This document shows positions 39,922 through 50,239 of a DNA stretch of 64,000 bases, in pieces (within the stretch, counting starts at the first letter, position 1; every line of letters begins with the position of its first letter). Where the stretch lies: the NCBI RefSeq assembly GCF_003369915.1, contig NC_046677.1, positions 17,998,913-18,062,912 on the forward strand, written 5' to 3'. The translations under genes and the position numbers were made by a program. The notes under the pieces were generated by a model. The model was given only the letters and a program-made list of their open reading frames with translations. It had not been told where the DNA came from and did no database searches. Source of the DNA: Drosophila miranda. Its lineage: Eukaryota > Arthropoda > Insecta > Diptera > Drosophilidae.

Positions 39922-41322
39922 CTACATTTGTGGATGGTAGCCGTACTTTGCGCACAGCTCTTCCTTGGAGAGCGTCTGCTCCATCAGATCGGGGTCCAGG
40001 TTGAAGAAGCGCGGCAGGATCTTCCATTGGAACTGATTGAAGTAGTTGTACTCGCCGGACTCCTGGAAGCCGTTGTAGACGTAGTTGGGATTGTCGGCCT
40101 GTCGGCGGATCCAGAGGCACTCCTTCATGTGGAAGCGCCAGTTGCGGTCGGCCAGCTCGGCGGCGGCCAGCATCTGCATCATGTCGCCGGGGCAGGTGTA
40201 GAAGAAGTAAAACAGCAGCTCGGCCTCCATCTGGTGCATTTTGGGCTGCGGCATGCCCTGGTTGGCCATGCCCTGGTCAACGGACAAATTGTTGTTGTAG
40301 TCAAGGGGGCCCCAGCGAAGGCCCTGGAATGGTCCGGCAAAGGACGGAAGAAGGTTTCGGGAGCTGGCGGCCATCTGCGTGCTGACAAGATTGTTTTCCG
40401 CAAAGGCCATCTGCATAAGATCGCGAGTGTCCTGGGCTACTCCCAGCCTGTGCGCCAGTCCTAGCAGGCCGAATTCTCCTTCATCAACGGGTCCAGGCGG
40501 CTTAGGATTTTGACTGGTATGCTCGCATCCAAAAGGTACGCGGCACACGGGCATTCCCGTGAAATGTGTCATGAAGGAGGCACCGATGCTGGCGCCGTCG
40601 GATGCAGGCCGGTGCGTGTTTGAGCGTTTGACGTTTGGGGGACTGGGAACTGGAACGGGCTTCCTAGAGGAGCCACTCATTGAGCGCTGTCGCACACCCT
40701 CTTGGATGAACTGCTTTGAGAATATGACGCTGACTTCGCAGAGCAGTTCCGCGGCTGTGTGTTCCTGACGACAGCAGGCGGCCTCGGGGATGTACTCGAC
40801 ATTCTGGCCGTTGACATCGAACGAGGAAGTGGAGGTGGAGTCGTTCTCCGTGGAGCCAGACTGGGTTGACGGCTCATCGGTATAGCTGGACAAGGACGAT
40901 TCCTCTGCTTCAGAGAGGCTGTACTCGGAATTCGGCTGATCGGCCACCAAATCGTCCTCGGTGGAGGCTGTGGGGGACGAAGAAATGTCCAGAGATTCTG
41001 GAATGGGTACAGCGACCTCGTCGTCGTCGTCACTGATCATACTCGTCCAGTCGTCGGGCACCGAGGCCACCGAAGGGGGCCTGTTCCCCCCTGGTAGGGC
41101 CGGAAAATCCTCTCGGAATATGCTGAACTCGAGTGGCGCCACTGGCGGTGGTGGCACCGCTTTTAAAGGCTTCTCCTTGGCCATGTTCTTCACCACATCC
41201 ACGTAGAGGATAGGACACTTCGGAATCACTTGGGGGGGCACCGGCAGCAGGTCCGTCGTCTTCCTTGCCATATTGGCGGCGGCGGCCGCTGCAGCTATGG
41301 CCTTGGCATTGTGACGCTTCAT
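39922..41322 (-). CDS. CNOT2-like (Not2/Not3/Not5 domain) protein, intronless Regena paralogue
   Basis: 466-residue single-exon protein. Residues 66-78 (FSIFREDFPALPG) match the HNEDFPALPG block of CNOT2. Residues 283-466 form the C-terminal Not1-anchoring region and NOT box: EFGLLGLAHRL, then LLFYFFYTCPGDMMQMLAAAE and NWRFHMKECLWIRR, then the NYFNQFQWKILPR strand. Between these lies a long serine-rich, acidic, low-complexity linker (about 95-165). In known biology CNOT2 joins CNOT3 on the Not1 C-terminus to form the CCR4-NOT deadenylase scaffold. The usual Drosophila CNOT2 gene, Regena, is spliced and elsewhere. This copy is intronless, has a polyalanine N-terminus and has diverged NOT-box residues, which points to a retrocopy. 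From memory D. melanogaster has a CNOT2-like gene beside UK114, probably its orthologue. The start is supported by an in-frame stop 36 bases upstream. Confidence 0.88.
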   Translation of the reverse strand: MKRHNAKAIAAAAAAANMARKTTDLLPVPPQVIPKCPILYVDVVKNMAKEKPLKAVPPPPVAPLEFSIFREDFPALPGGNRPPSVASVPDDWTSMISDDDDEVAVPIPESLDISSSPTASTEDDLVADQPNSEYSLSEAEESSLSSYTDEPSTQSGSTENDSTSTSSFDVNGQNVEYIPEAACCRQEHTAAELLCEVSVIFSKQFIQEGVRQRSMSGSSRKPVPVPSPPNVKRSNTHRPASDGASIGASFMTHFTGMPVCRVPFGCEHTSQNPKPPGPVDEGEFGLLGLAHRLGVAQDTRDLMQMAFAENNLVSTQMAASSRNLLPSFAGPFQGLRWGPLDYNNNLSVDQGMANQGMPQPKMHQMEAELLFYFFYTCPGDMMQMLAAAELADRNWRFHMKECLWIRRQADNPNYVYNGFQESGEYNYFNQFQWKILPRFFNLDPDLMEQTLSKEELCAKYGYHPQM

Positions 41323-44300
41323 CCTTGGCGATGCGTAGCGGAGCGGTGAACAGAATTATTTCAGATTCCAAATAACTGAGAAATTTCGACTCCGAATAAC
41401 AAAAATCAGATGTTTTGTCGGAAAGAAGAAGCAAAAGTCCCAACTGACAGCACAAGCACTGGCTCCACTTTCCAACACTGGCACGAAAAAGTAGCTTGTT
41501 TACTGATTTGCCATCCCTAGGCAGTGTCAAATGCAAAATTGCTGAAATTGCTTTGGAATTGTTGATAATAAATGAAAATGTGTGCTGTTGCTATTGCTTT
41601 TGGAGTTGGAGCTGCAGTTGGAGACCTGTCTGTCGCTGTGTGGGTGCTGAGGAAATTGCCATAAACCAATTTAAAAGCCAGGGCCATAAATTTGCCAGAC
41701 GAAATCCCAATAGCATGCCCCAACCGAATCCACCTGCAGCTGGAGTGCAGTGCCATCTGCAAGTGTAAAAACTGGTCAGCGAGTCGGGGAGTATAAGCCA
41801 TTAACTTAAAATGACACCAGAGTAACATAAATCTCCTCTTTTGCTAGTTGCCTGCTGCACTTAGAGGCAAATGTCTGGAAATTGACAAAAGAAACGCCGC
41901 AGCGCAGTGGCCAGAGGTGGCCAGAGGTGTCGTGGCGTCGTGGAGTGGCAGCAGAGAGCTGGAGCTGGGCTGGAGCTGAGCTGGGCTGTTCTGCGGAGGT
42001 GTCGGGAGGGCGTTGGCTTTGTGCGCTAATAGCCCAAGAGCCTGGACCAGGGCCAGCCCACCACGTCCCGAGGTTGAGTCATTTGCCTGCGCTGGCGAAA
42101 TTTATGCGAGCGTCAAATTAACGAACTTGTCCGGGATGGGAGCCTGCCCCGAGCCAAGCACCGCTCTATGACAGTCACAACACTCGGAAAATCAGGTGCA
42201 TGCCCCCTACGTCTGCGGAAGCAAATTAAGCACAAACAATATGAAAATACAATAATGTAAAATCCCAGCCGCTGGCCAAGAAAAATGATACACATAAAGA
42301 AGCAGAGTCCAAGTCCGCGACTGTGCGGCTAACGAACGGACAACGGCCAAACGGGAATCCAAGTCATCACGAACTGAAGGCAGAAGCTGCTGCAACTTCG
42401 GCATCAGCCGTAGCTTCGGCCACATAGCCCACAATAAATCATGCTCATGTTGCCACAGACGGAGACAGAGACAGAGCCAACTGCAGTCCCTGGGCCCCGC
42501 GATCGTCGATGGGTCAGGCAATTGCTGAGCCGTTAAATTGCCATTGCCATTGCCATAGCCAGTCCAAGGTCTAGGCCAAGAAGCATGAGACCAATAGGTG
42601 TTAACCAGAGCTGCTTATGCTGGGATCTTTAATTGGATGTCAGATATTTCTGTATTATGGAACACATCTTCGGAGGACATCGTTGGAGACTCCCTCGTGC
42701 TCTGGCCGTGTCACGGGGCCATCTCCAGCGCCTAACTTCCGTCCCCACTCCTTGTGTATTTGCAGAGGAATCGCATCGGGACCTGTTCGTCTCCGTCAAG
42801 GCGTACATTATGGAAATTAGTATCGGCTTAAGTGACGCCCCGTCCGCCAGAGGACTCGGGTCGACCGCGCTCCATTGGGTGCGTGTTGCCATCTCTCCTA
42901 ATGACCGTCGGGAGCGGCACTTGTCCCACCGTCTAAGACGGCACTGGCAGTCCCACAGTCGGATGAGTTTACGATCTCATTGGAACTGTGGCTGGTGGGG
43001 CTGGTGGCTGCTGACTGCTGGCTGGTGTTGCCAAGCGGGCCATTAGCCGAAGCGTTCGGCGTAATGGCCACATGTTTATGGGGTTCTTTGTAGCTTTAAA
43101 AATTATGCACAATAAGGCGTAGATCACTCTTGGGATTTTGCCAGCTTTGTGGGCGTTCGCCGAGTCAAGGTTACATCGGTATGCGGTTTTTTTTTCTCTT
43201 TTCTTTTACGAGCCTCCACTTACAAAGCCAAGTTTGTAAGCCCTCCAAGTAAATTACTTATACAAAGGCGCACAGTGGACATCTCTCCTGTTTTCTGCCT
43301 TACAGATCAAGGTGAATGGACACAAAGAAAGTTCTTTGGTCGTGTAGGAGCATGCAGATCTATGCAGATTAGGCACTGCTCCAGGTATGTCCTGCCAGTA
43401 CTGCAATGGCCTCAAAAGCGTTCCACGGGCATCTTCCTGGTGTCCAAATTCGGGTCTTGGAGAGCATCTGCAAGTCTCAGATTAGCATAGTATTAGTTTT
43501 TGTTCTTATTTATTGACTAATTAGCCAGCATATACGAGTATCTGTCTGTTTTCTAAGAACTATGAGATAGCTACATATACATTCGAGCACATACCATATA
43601 TACCTGATCGATCGGGATTTCTCCCCCACATTACAACAATTGGCATTTGCAATCAGAGCAGCAGCGGCAGGGGCAGCTCCAGAGAGTCACGCACTGCCGG
43701 CAAGTGAATGGCAGCCGCGACAGGTAGCCCCCCTTTGGGCCAACTGTGAGCCAACGTAGGTGGCACTCTGGACACATTTGAAACAGGCAGCCGGTGGCAC
43801 ATGGCACATGGCACACGGCGCTGCGGCAGGAGGGAGGGAGAGAGCTGCAGCCACTAACTGGCCAAGTGTCAAACTTGCCAAATTGAAAACGAAGTTACGA
43901 TGCAATCGCCGATTGGTTTATGCTGCCGTTTTGACCGCACTGCAATTATATTTATTTTGTATTTCTTTACTTTTATTTTGCACGTTGCTTATTTTTGTAT
44001 TTTTTTTACTTTTTGTTTGTGGAGCGCCTTTTTGTGGCTTAAATTTAATGAAATATTACGCGCACGTGTCAACGGAGCGATAAAATTTATTTACGCAGCA
44101 TTGCGGGTCAAGTGAAAGCACATTTTTCTGTGCACAGACCTTCAAATTGAATTTACTCTGGGATTGCGATCGGTACTCCTCCAGTACGGACCTCGAATCG
44201 AAACCGAAATCGAAACTTAAACCTGACTTTCGGGGGCCAGCATAAAAATGGGCGTAGGGCAGCCGCATTGACATGCGGCCATATTTTAAATGTCAACAGG

Positions 44301-45575
44301 AACGAAACGGACCGGAGATCCCATCGAAGTCCACCGTCCCGCCATTCCGCCATTCCGCCATCCCGCCAGGCCACAAGCCAAGGATGGAGCCCTGGACAAA
44401 TCCGCCTTGTCCAAGCCCATCAGAAATTCAATAAAATACCATTAAATTACAAAATGAAGACAATTCATTTTTCTTGTGTTTTCATTCGCTGCGTTTTGTA
44501 TTGTTTTCTGTGTCTCCATGCGATTGCATTTTGTTTTTTTAAAGCAGGAGCATTTAATGTCGCTTTGCGGGCATAAGCCATAAAATATCAAAAATTATTA
44601 TTGATTATAAATGTTGAAAGCGACATTTATCGTAATATTTTATGGAATCGAAGACCCCGAGAGGGAAGTGAGGCCTAACTTGATGCCTTGATGTACTAGC
44701 CTGGCTCGAAACGTAGACAAGGTCAACGGTTATGGAGAGGCCTGTAAGAGTGAGATATTTAGATATTTGGCTCATCCAAGACTCTGTTAAATTCTGCCAC
44801 AGCCACTCATGATTATAGTTCTCTCATCCTCAGTTTGCAGCGCATTCCAAGACCCATACCCGTCCCCTTCAAGCGGGTCATAACTTCTGCCATAATCGAG
44901 TCTCGGGCAGAGGCAAAGGATGCGAAAGGAACGGAGATGGAGATGGAGAGTAATGGCCAAGGGTTGGCCCAGGGCAACGCCCATAATATACTACCGAATC
45001 GAATACGACACAATTTTTTCCCAATTCGCCTTCAACTTTGCACTGCCAAAAATACGAACGTGTACGAGGTACGGGAAATAAAATCAAAATAAATCCAACC
45101 GCAGACCAGAGCGCACTTTCAATTAATCAACGAAATTAATTAAGGCCTGCGATGGCGATGGCGACGCCGATGGAGCACTGGTTCAGTGACCAGCCAGCGG
45201 GCACCACTCTCCCCAGTCATTGCAACATAATTTTCATTTGAGCCCAGCATGCGTTTTCATCGTGGCGGTTATCATCTGGACACTTGGACACTGAATATCC
45301 CCAGTGCATATTGAGACTGGGACTGCGGTGCAGTCAATTAGCACGCATGTAACTCGCCGGGCTATGCCGGACTATGCCGGACTATGCCGGCTATGCCTAT
45401 GCCTATACTGGGGCGATAATGAAACGGCAGTCAGTGGTCGAATCTGGTGACAATTGCACACGATTTATGCCGGGCCACGTGGAGGAGATTGCGCAACAGT
45501 TTGCCCATAAATCTGCGTTTAATCGCACCACAAAATGCTACACGCTGCGATTAGGCCTGGCCGGAGCTGTTGCTG
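41323..45575. other. Intergenic region between the CNOT2-like and DUF4728-like genes
   Basis: Nothing supportable. The first part includes the promoter of the CNOT2-like gene, without TATA or initiator that I can place. Confidence 0.5.
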
Positions 45576-45581
45576 TTTAAT
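45576..45581 (-). terminator. Possible polyadenylation signal (ATTAAA) of the DUF4728-like gene
   Basis: On the minus strand ATTAAA lies 18 bases after the TAG stop. It is a variant signal and close to the stop, so it is only a candidate. Confidence 0.3.
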
Positions 45582-45599
45582 GGGTAACCAGGACATGCC

Positions 45600-46137
45600 C
45601 TAGTCCTGATCCACTTGCTGGTAGTAGCTCAACACAACCAGTACGTCAATGCAGGTGGCTGTGGGCGAGAGGAGACACAGAGAGTGACAGTGACAGTGAC
45701 AGTGACAGTGACAGTGACAGTGAGAAGCATCAATGACTTACTTCCAATGGAGAAAAAGGATCTGGCCATCGTAAAGGGGTAGGACATGTTCACGGTTGCC
45801 AGGAGCAGGTGGCAAATCATTTCCACAATCAGAGCAATAAGCTTCGCCACGATGTGCAGAGGCAGAATGCTGCTATTATCCTATAAAAATCATTTAGTAA
45901 CGATACCACTCAGTGGGCCTCTCTTACCCGGTAAATACCGCAGAGAAGCATCACACATGAGGACAAATTGATGAGGTCCGCACAGATACTGAGTCTCAGG
46001 AGGCGATTGCAGATGTATGCATGAAAACATATTACCCATACCAGATTGAATAGGGGTTGTACCAGCATCGTATATCCCATGGCCAGGCACATGCCTCGCA
46101 GGGGCACGCAAGAGCATAAGCTCTCTAAAAATGTCAT
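45600..46137 (-). CDS. Small four-helix membrane protein (DUF4728-like), three exons
   Basis: Assembled from splice signals. Exon 1 is 46137-45928, intron 1 is 45927-45881 (47 bp, GTAAGA...TTATAG with a TACTAAA branch-like site). Exon 2 is 45880-45742, intron 2 is 45741-45659 (83 bp, GTAAGT...CCACAG). Exon 3 is 45658-45600. The frame stays open through both joins and gives 135 residues. Hydrophobic segments lie at about 16-41, 48-68, 76-100 and 112-128. A CSCVPLRGMC block (8-17) precedes helix 1, and SYYQQVDQD closes the protein. That layout matches the insect DUF4728 family (LAPTM-related tetraspan proteins, often CxCxxLRxG at the start and SYYQ at the end). The function of the family is not settled. 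Its start lies 267 bp from the start of a divergent reading frame at 46405. Confidence 0.78.
45685..45720. repeat. (TGACAG)6 tandem repeat inside intron 2 of the DUF4728-like gene
   Basis: Six perfect copies of TGACAG, ending in TGAG. The tract lies near the 3' half of an 83-bp intron and makes up almost half of it. TGACA is the core of TALE homeodomain sites (TGIF/Achintya-Vismay, Homothorax). It reads CTGTCA on the gene's strand. Confidence 0.9.
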
Positions 46138-46404
46138 CTTGAATGGAGTTGTATTTTTGATTGTTAAATATTTGACACCTATTCAAAAGGCAATGCCTGT
46201 GAGGAACACTTGTGGGCAGAGAGAACTATCAAGTGTATCGAAGTTCGTCTTGGACTTTCATCAATCTGGCAGACAAGCTGACATCGTCCTCTGAGAGATA
46301 CAACATTTTTCAATATATATTTTCTATAAGCCTTTGCCATTTCCATCAATCACCGCTGTTTTAAGTCACTTTCCAGTTGAACAATTTGTATCATTGTAGC
46401 TCCG

Positions 46405-46668
46405 ATGTGTTCCAAGGGACAGAAACTTGGCTCAAATCAACGGCTCATACCGCTCACAGCGGAACTGATCCAAGATATGCTGGATCACGAGGACATGGAA
46501 TATCAAACACCACCAGGCGGGAGACATGGCTCAATCGGGGAAAGCCTAGGAATGCCTGCTGGAGGGATCGAGACGGTGGTCAATTTAGAGCAGCTATCGT
46601 TTGTGAAGTTCCAGACAGTTTCCGGTGGAGAGTCTTTGGAACCAGTGATGGCTGGGGATTATCCGTAG
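46405..46668 (+). CDS. Hypothetical 87-residue protein, divergent from the DUF4728-like gene
   Basis: I do not recognise this protein. It starts at an ATG, is acidic, and has no signal peptide, membrane segment or cysteine pattern. A stretch LIPLTAELIQDMLDHEDMEY (14-33) could form an amphipathic helix, followed by a glycine-rich linker and a second conserved-looking block VVNLEQLSFVKFQTV. Codon use looks coding rather than repeat-derived. It begins 267 bp from the start of the membrane-protein gene on the other strand, so the two could share a bidirectional promoter. AATAAA lies 252 bases after the stop. It could be a complete small gene or one exon of a larger one. Confidence 0.4.
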   Translation: MCSKGQKLGSNQRLIPLTAELIQDMLDHEDMEYQTPPGGRHGSIGESLGMPAGGIETVVNLEQLSFVKFQTVSGGESLEPVMAGDYP

Positions 46669-46919
46669 CTGTCTTCCAGTCCTGTCTAGAGTAGGAGCCC
46701 GCTCGAACCGAATGCAGCCTATCGAAAGCCACTCTGCAGGACCAAAAAAACAATACAAATCCAACCAAGGTCAATAGCTACACATAAACACATGTGCGCC
46801 ACGATTCCCGGGGGGGTTTCCATACAGCAGAATGCGGACTCAGTTCTCTCTCCGATAATGGGCGTGCGTCAGTGAAAGTTGAAAATGTCTTACCATTTGA
46901 TGTACAAACTCGTGGGTTA

Positions 46920-46925
46920 AATAAA
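46920..46925 (+). terminator. Possible polyadenylation signal for the 46405-46668 reading frame
   Basis: Canonical AATAAA on the same strand, 252 bases beyond the stop codon. It supports the reading frame only weakly, because such hexamers are common. Confidence 0.25.
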
Positions 46926-47160
46926 AACCAAAACCCCTGCATGAGGAACTGCTTGTCATGTCTGGCTTCTAGCCTGAAAATATTGTCGGGGGCTGGCTGC
47001 TAAAACAAAAGCCGTGTTTCCATCATTGGACTTTTCCCGAAGCTATTAATCGAGGCCGGCTTGTCTGGGCCGTTGTCATGTGTGAGCTTTCTTTTTTGGC
47101 ATCTTTTGGTAAGATAAGGGCCAGCTGGTTTCGGGGAAGGCGATTGCAGCTCACTGGACA

Positions 47161-47182
47161 TCCATCCATCCATCCATCCATC
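47161..47182. repeat. (TCCA)5 tetramer repeat
   Basis: Five copies and a partial copy of TCCA. Confidence 0.85.
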
Positions 47183-49156
47183 AGTCTCGTCTCGGTTCTC
47201 TGTGGCTTGTTCTACAAACCCATGACACCCTTTAAGCATGCAATATGTGCTTGACTACCGACTGATTCCATTATATCATTCAGAAAATGAATCTCTCGAT
47301 AGAATAATATTCAAAATTTAACTATAGGAACAGTCCAATATGAATCCCTCCTTTCATTGAGGGGAAATCACGTCGATTTGGCCACATTTCACCAGGAGAG
47401 AGAGCTCTATCTTCTGTGAGTACCTTCTAGAGATGCACCGCATCCCTGCATCATATTTATTCTCTACATTTCGAAACTCTAGATCGAGAAACAGCTGACA
47501 TATCGAATCTTAAATGAATCGTATGACGTATAATTTTATTTGTTTCGAAAGAAAGAAGTTCTTCCGTGAAGTTCTCCCATCGAAATGGGAAAGTTGGGAT
47601 AGTTTTCCCATATGTTTGGGTAGACTTTAAGGTATTAGTCGTATTTCCAAGACTACTCCAATCCCCAGGTACAATCATGACAACTTTTACCGACGAGTAT
47701 TTGACGGAAATTTCACTGACATTGCATGTCGATCGGAGAGACCCTGCTCCTGCTCCCCCTTCTCCACCACTGCACTTGCCAATTTGGGCTCAAAGGAAAA
47801 TGATTTTTATTGCGGCTAGGCCCCGGCATGGAAAGCCCCTCATCCGACTCGGTCTGGACCCGCCAGGCAGTCACTTCGTCATGTCGTGGCCCGCCAGTAA
47901 CCGCTGGCAGTATGCATTTTGGCCAAATATTAGCACACAATTTCGATTTTGCATGCCATCGCGGGATCGCTGGATTTGCTGGATTGCTGCTGGGGGGAAG
48001 TGCTCGCTTTTTACGAGTGCAAGTGGCGACTTTTCCACGACACTCGGTCTGCCCCGGTCTCCCCCGCCAGTGGACCTGCCAGCTGCACGCTTTCACCTGT
48101 TGGCCTGAGTTATGTAAAAACCTACTGTCAAATTAATGGTGATTTATATATGGGGTTTAATGGGCACTTCACATGGGATGCGGGCTGGTCATCGCAGGGG
48201 AATGGAATGGATCTATGGTCTATGGTCTATGGTCCATGGCAGATCCGCAGAGTGTTGGGAGAATGTATGGGCTGGATATTTCAAGTAGATTAGCCTTAAA
48301 CTACTTCAAGTTTGTTGGGATTGGGAGCAGGTGAGGGGGGAATTCTTTCGATATCGCGAAAGCCAGGCATTAAAAGATGATTTAGGGTTGGAGTTGGAGT
48401 GAGTTATCTCCGTTCGATCGGTTTCTCATGTACTGGCCGATCATGGGACATGATTATGCAAGGTCAAAACAGAATCCAACAAGTTGTCCAGCCCCATCGG
48501 ACGACCGTTTAGTGGGACATCTGCGGAATGTTAAGCCCATGCACTTAAAGATAATCCAAGTCAAACAAAATGCCTACAAGTGGCTGGAGGCTGGTGCTTT
48601 GGAGGCGAAACTTGTCAAAGACAATTACCCGGACGTCCAGGAGTGACGGCGGATGATGGGTCGCAGAGACGTCGAAGGCGTCGCGACAAAATGCCACCGC
48701 GCAGCGCAATCCACAGTCGCGTCTCCCAAGTGGTGACAATAAAAGTGCAGAGCAATTTGCGAATGCGTCTCTAATTGAGCCTACTGGCTCCGACCTGCAG
48801 TGGGGGGGAACGGGACGTGGCATACACCGCGAGAAATGGGAAGTTGCACGCTAATTTGTGCGCGTATTAGCCGCGGCTTTGGGGGGCTTGGAGGCCTGGA
48901 GAAAGGTGTTTGTGTCAAGGCTGTGATTTAGTCAAAGTTCCTCGGCCCCGCCCTGCCCGCCCTGCCCTCCCGCCTGACAATCTGCTCTGCTGCGAAATTA
49001 TTTCTTTAATTTTGTGCACACATGACACATGTGGCAGCGGCAGGAAGGAGAGCTCTCCAGTGCGATTGGAATTTCATTTCATTTAGAAAGTTGCACTTGG
49101 TGGAAGTCGATTTGCATTCGCCAGCTCTGAACGACATTTAGCTGGGCTGGGGGGAG

Positions 49157-49180
49157 GGGTCTGGGTCTGGGTCTGGGTCT
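49157..49180. repeat. (GGGTCT)4 hexamer repeat
   Basis: Four copies; three-base G runs at regular spacing give a G-quadruplex motif on the plus strand. Confidence 0.85.
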
Positions 49181-49466
49181 GTGCACAGCCACGTTTATCC
49201 GTGGAGCTCCAGATGGAGCCCAGACGGGCGACATTCTTCGAGAAGAGCTGCCTTCACTTTTCTTGGGCCAAACAAAAAGCCGTTTAGGCACAACTAGGTC
49301 ATTTAATAAAAATCAAATCGTAATCATAATGGAAGAGACACGGGCTGGGGGCACCTCACGATTTCATATTCTAATTCTGTCAATCATCTCCAGCCAAGCT
49401 CCAACTGCAACCGTTTGGGTTTACCTCCCCCCCTCTCTGGTGCTCCATTTGATCTTGATTTCTACT

Positions 49467-49490
49467 TTGATTTTGATTTTGATTTTGATC
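49467..49490. repeat. (TTTTGA)n hexamer repeat
   Basis: About four copies. Confidence 0.8.
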
Positions 49491-49675
49491 TTTAACTTGT
49501 CTTGACGCACATTTGATTTTTGCCACGCCACACCCTCTGCCGCCCTTTCGTTTCTTTCCAGTGAAATGCTTTCTACTCCGCCTCGACTGTCTTTGTCTGT
49601 GAAGAAACGTTTGGCTTTAATGGCATTTGATTGATTATCGCGTGCCATGGTTGCTCGTCGATCTGTGGGTGCTCT

Positions 49676-50239
49676 TCAGGGCTGAAGCTCTGAGCTCCAG
49701 GTGGTGTCGCTGGGCCCACGATCGAGCCCCCCTCTTTCTGGCTGGGGCTGGCTTTCGTTCGAAGTCTGCTTAATTAGCTCGATGCTCGTACACATGTGTG
49801 TCTGCTCCGCCTGCCTTGTTGACTCTGTGCACGTGCTGTGCTCCGAGGTGCTCTGTTGAGCTCTGATGTGCTCCCAGTTCCTGGTACAAGCACCCGAGGA
49901 GGTATGAGTGGGCATATCAAATCGATTGTGAAGTTCAGAGTTGAGATTTGTTGTACAAGGTGGAGCAGAGGGTAGCCTACGTGACTGCTCGCCAGATGAC
50001 GATTTGATTGGAGGAAGTTGTTGCTGTTGTTGCTGTGCATCATGTTCATAAAAGTAACCAATTCCATTTCCCCAGTGGATCTGCCAAGGAGTTGATGCTC
50101 CTGCTTGTTGCAGTCGGAGTCCATGTCTAACCTGAATTAATTTTCCATTAGGATCATAGATAATCTCCCTCTTATAAACTTTCCACTCATTATGAATGTA
50201 TGTTGACAATTTTGGCCCGGAGTTCATCGGTGGATGCAT
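49676..50239 (-). CDS. Hypothetical 187-residue polar protein with a glutamine run
   Basis: Not recognised. Open from an ATG that is preceded at once by an in-frame TAG, so the start is fixed if the gene has one exon. Residues 11-65 look globular (YIHNEWKVYKREIIYDPNG, then PWQIHWGNGIGYFYEHD). A glutamine run follows at 69-74, built from mixed CAG and CAA codons, and then a serine-, threonine- and glutamate-rich tail. No signal peptide or membrane segment. A frame of this length can arise by chance in a window of this size, so the case rests on the protein-like N-terminal third. It could be a fast-evolving, lineage-specific gene. Confidence 0.35.
   Translation of the reverse strand: MHPPMNSGPKLSTYIHNEWKVYKREIIYDPNGKLIQVRHGLRLQQAGASTPWQIHWGNGIGYFYEHDAQQQQQQLPPIKSSSGEQSRRLPSAPPCTTNLNSELHNRFDMPTHTSSGACTRNWEHIRAQQSTSEHSTCTESTRQAEQTHMCTSIELIKQTSNESQPQPERGGLDRGPSDTTWSSELQP

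Larger units (their letters stand above)
46926..49675. other. Intergenic region, no gene seen
   Basis: Holds TCCA, GGGTCT and TTTTGA repeats. A 72-codon frame at 48428-48646 is open but not convincing. Confidence 0.5.

Noticed and set aside
39859..40464. A 201-codon open frame antisense to the CNOT2-like gene
   Set aside because: Overlaps the NOT box in the opposite strand and shows no independent features.
47566..48108. A 180-codon open frame
   Set aside because: Starts at GTG, product lacks coherent domains, and codon use is unlike the real genes here.
48428..48646. A 72-codon ATG frame
   Set aside because: Short, no recognisable feature, no splice or polyA support.
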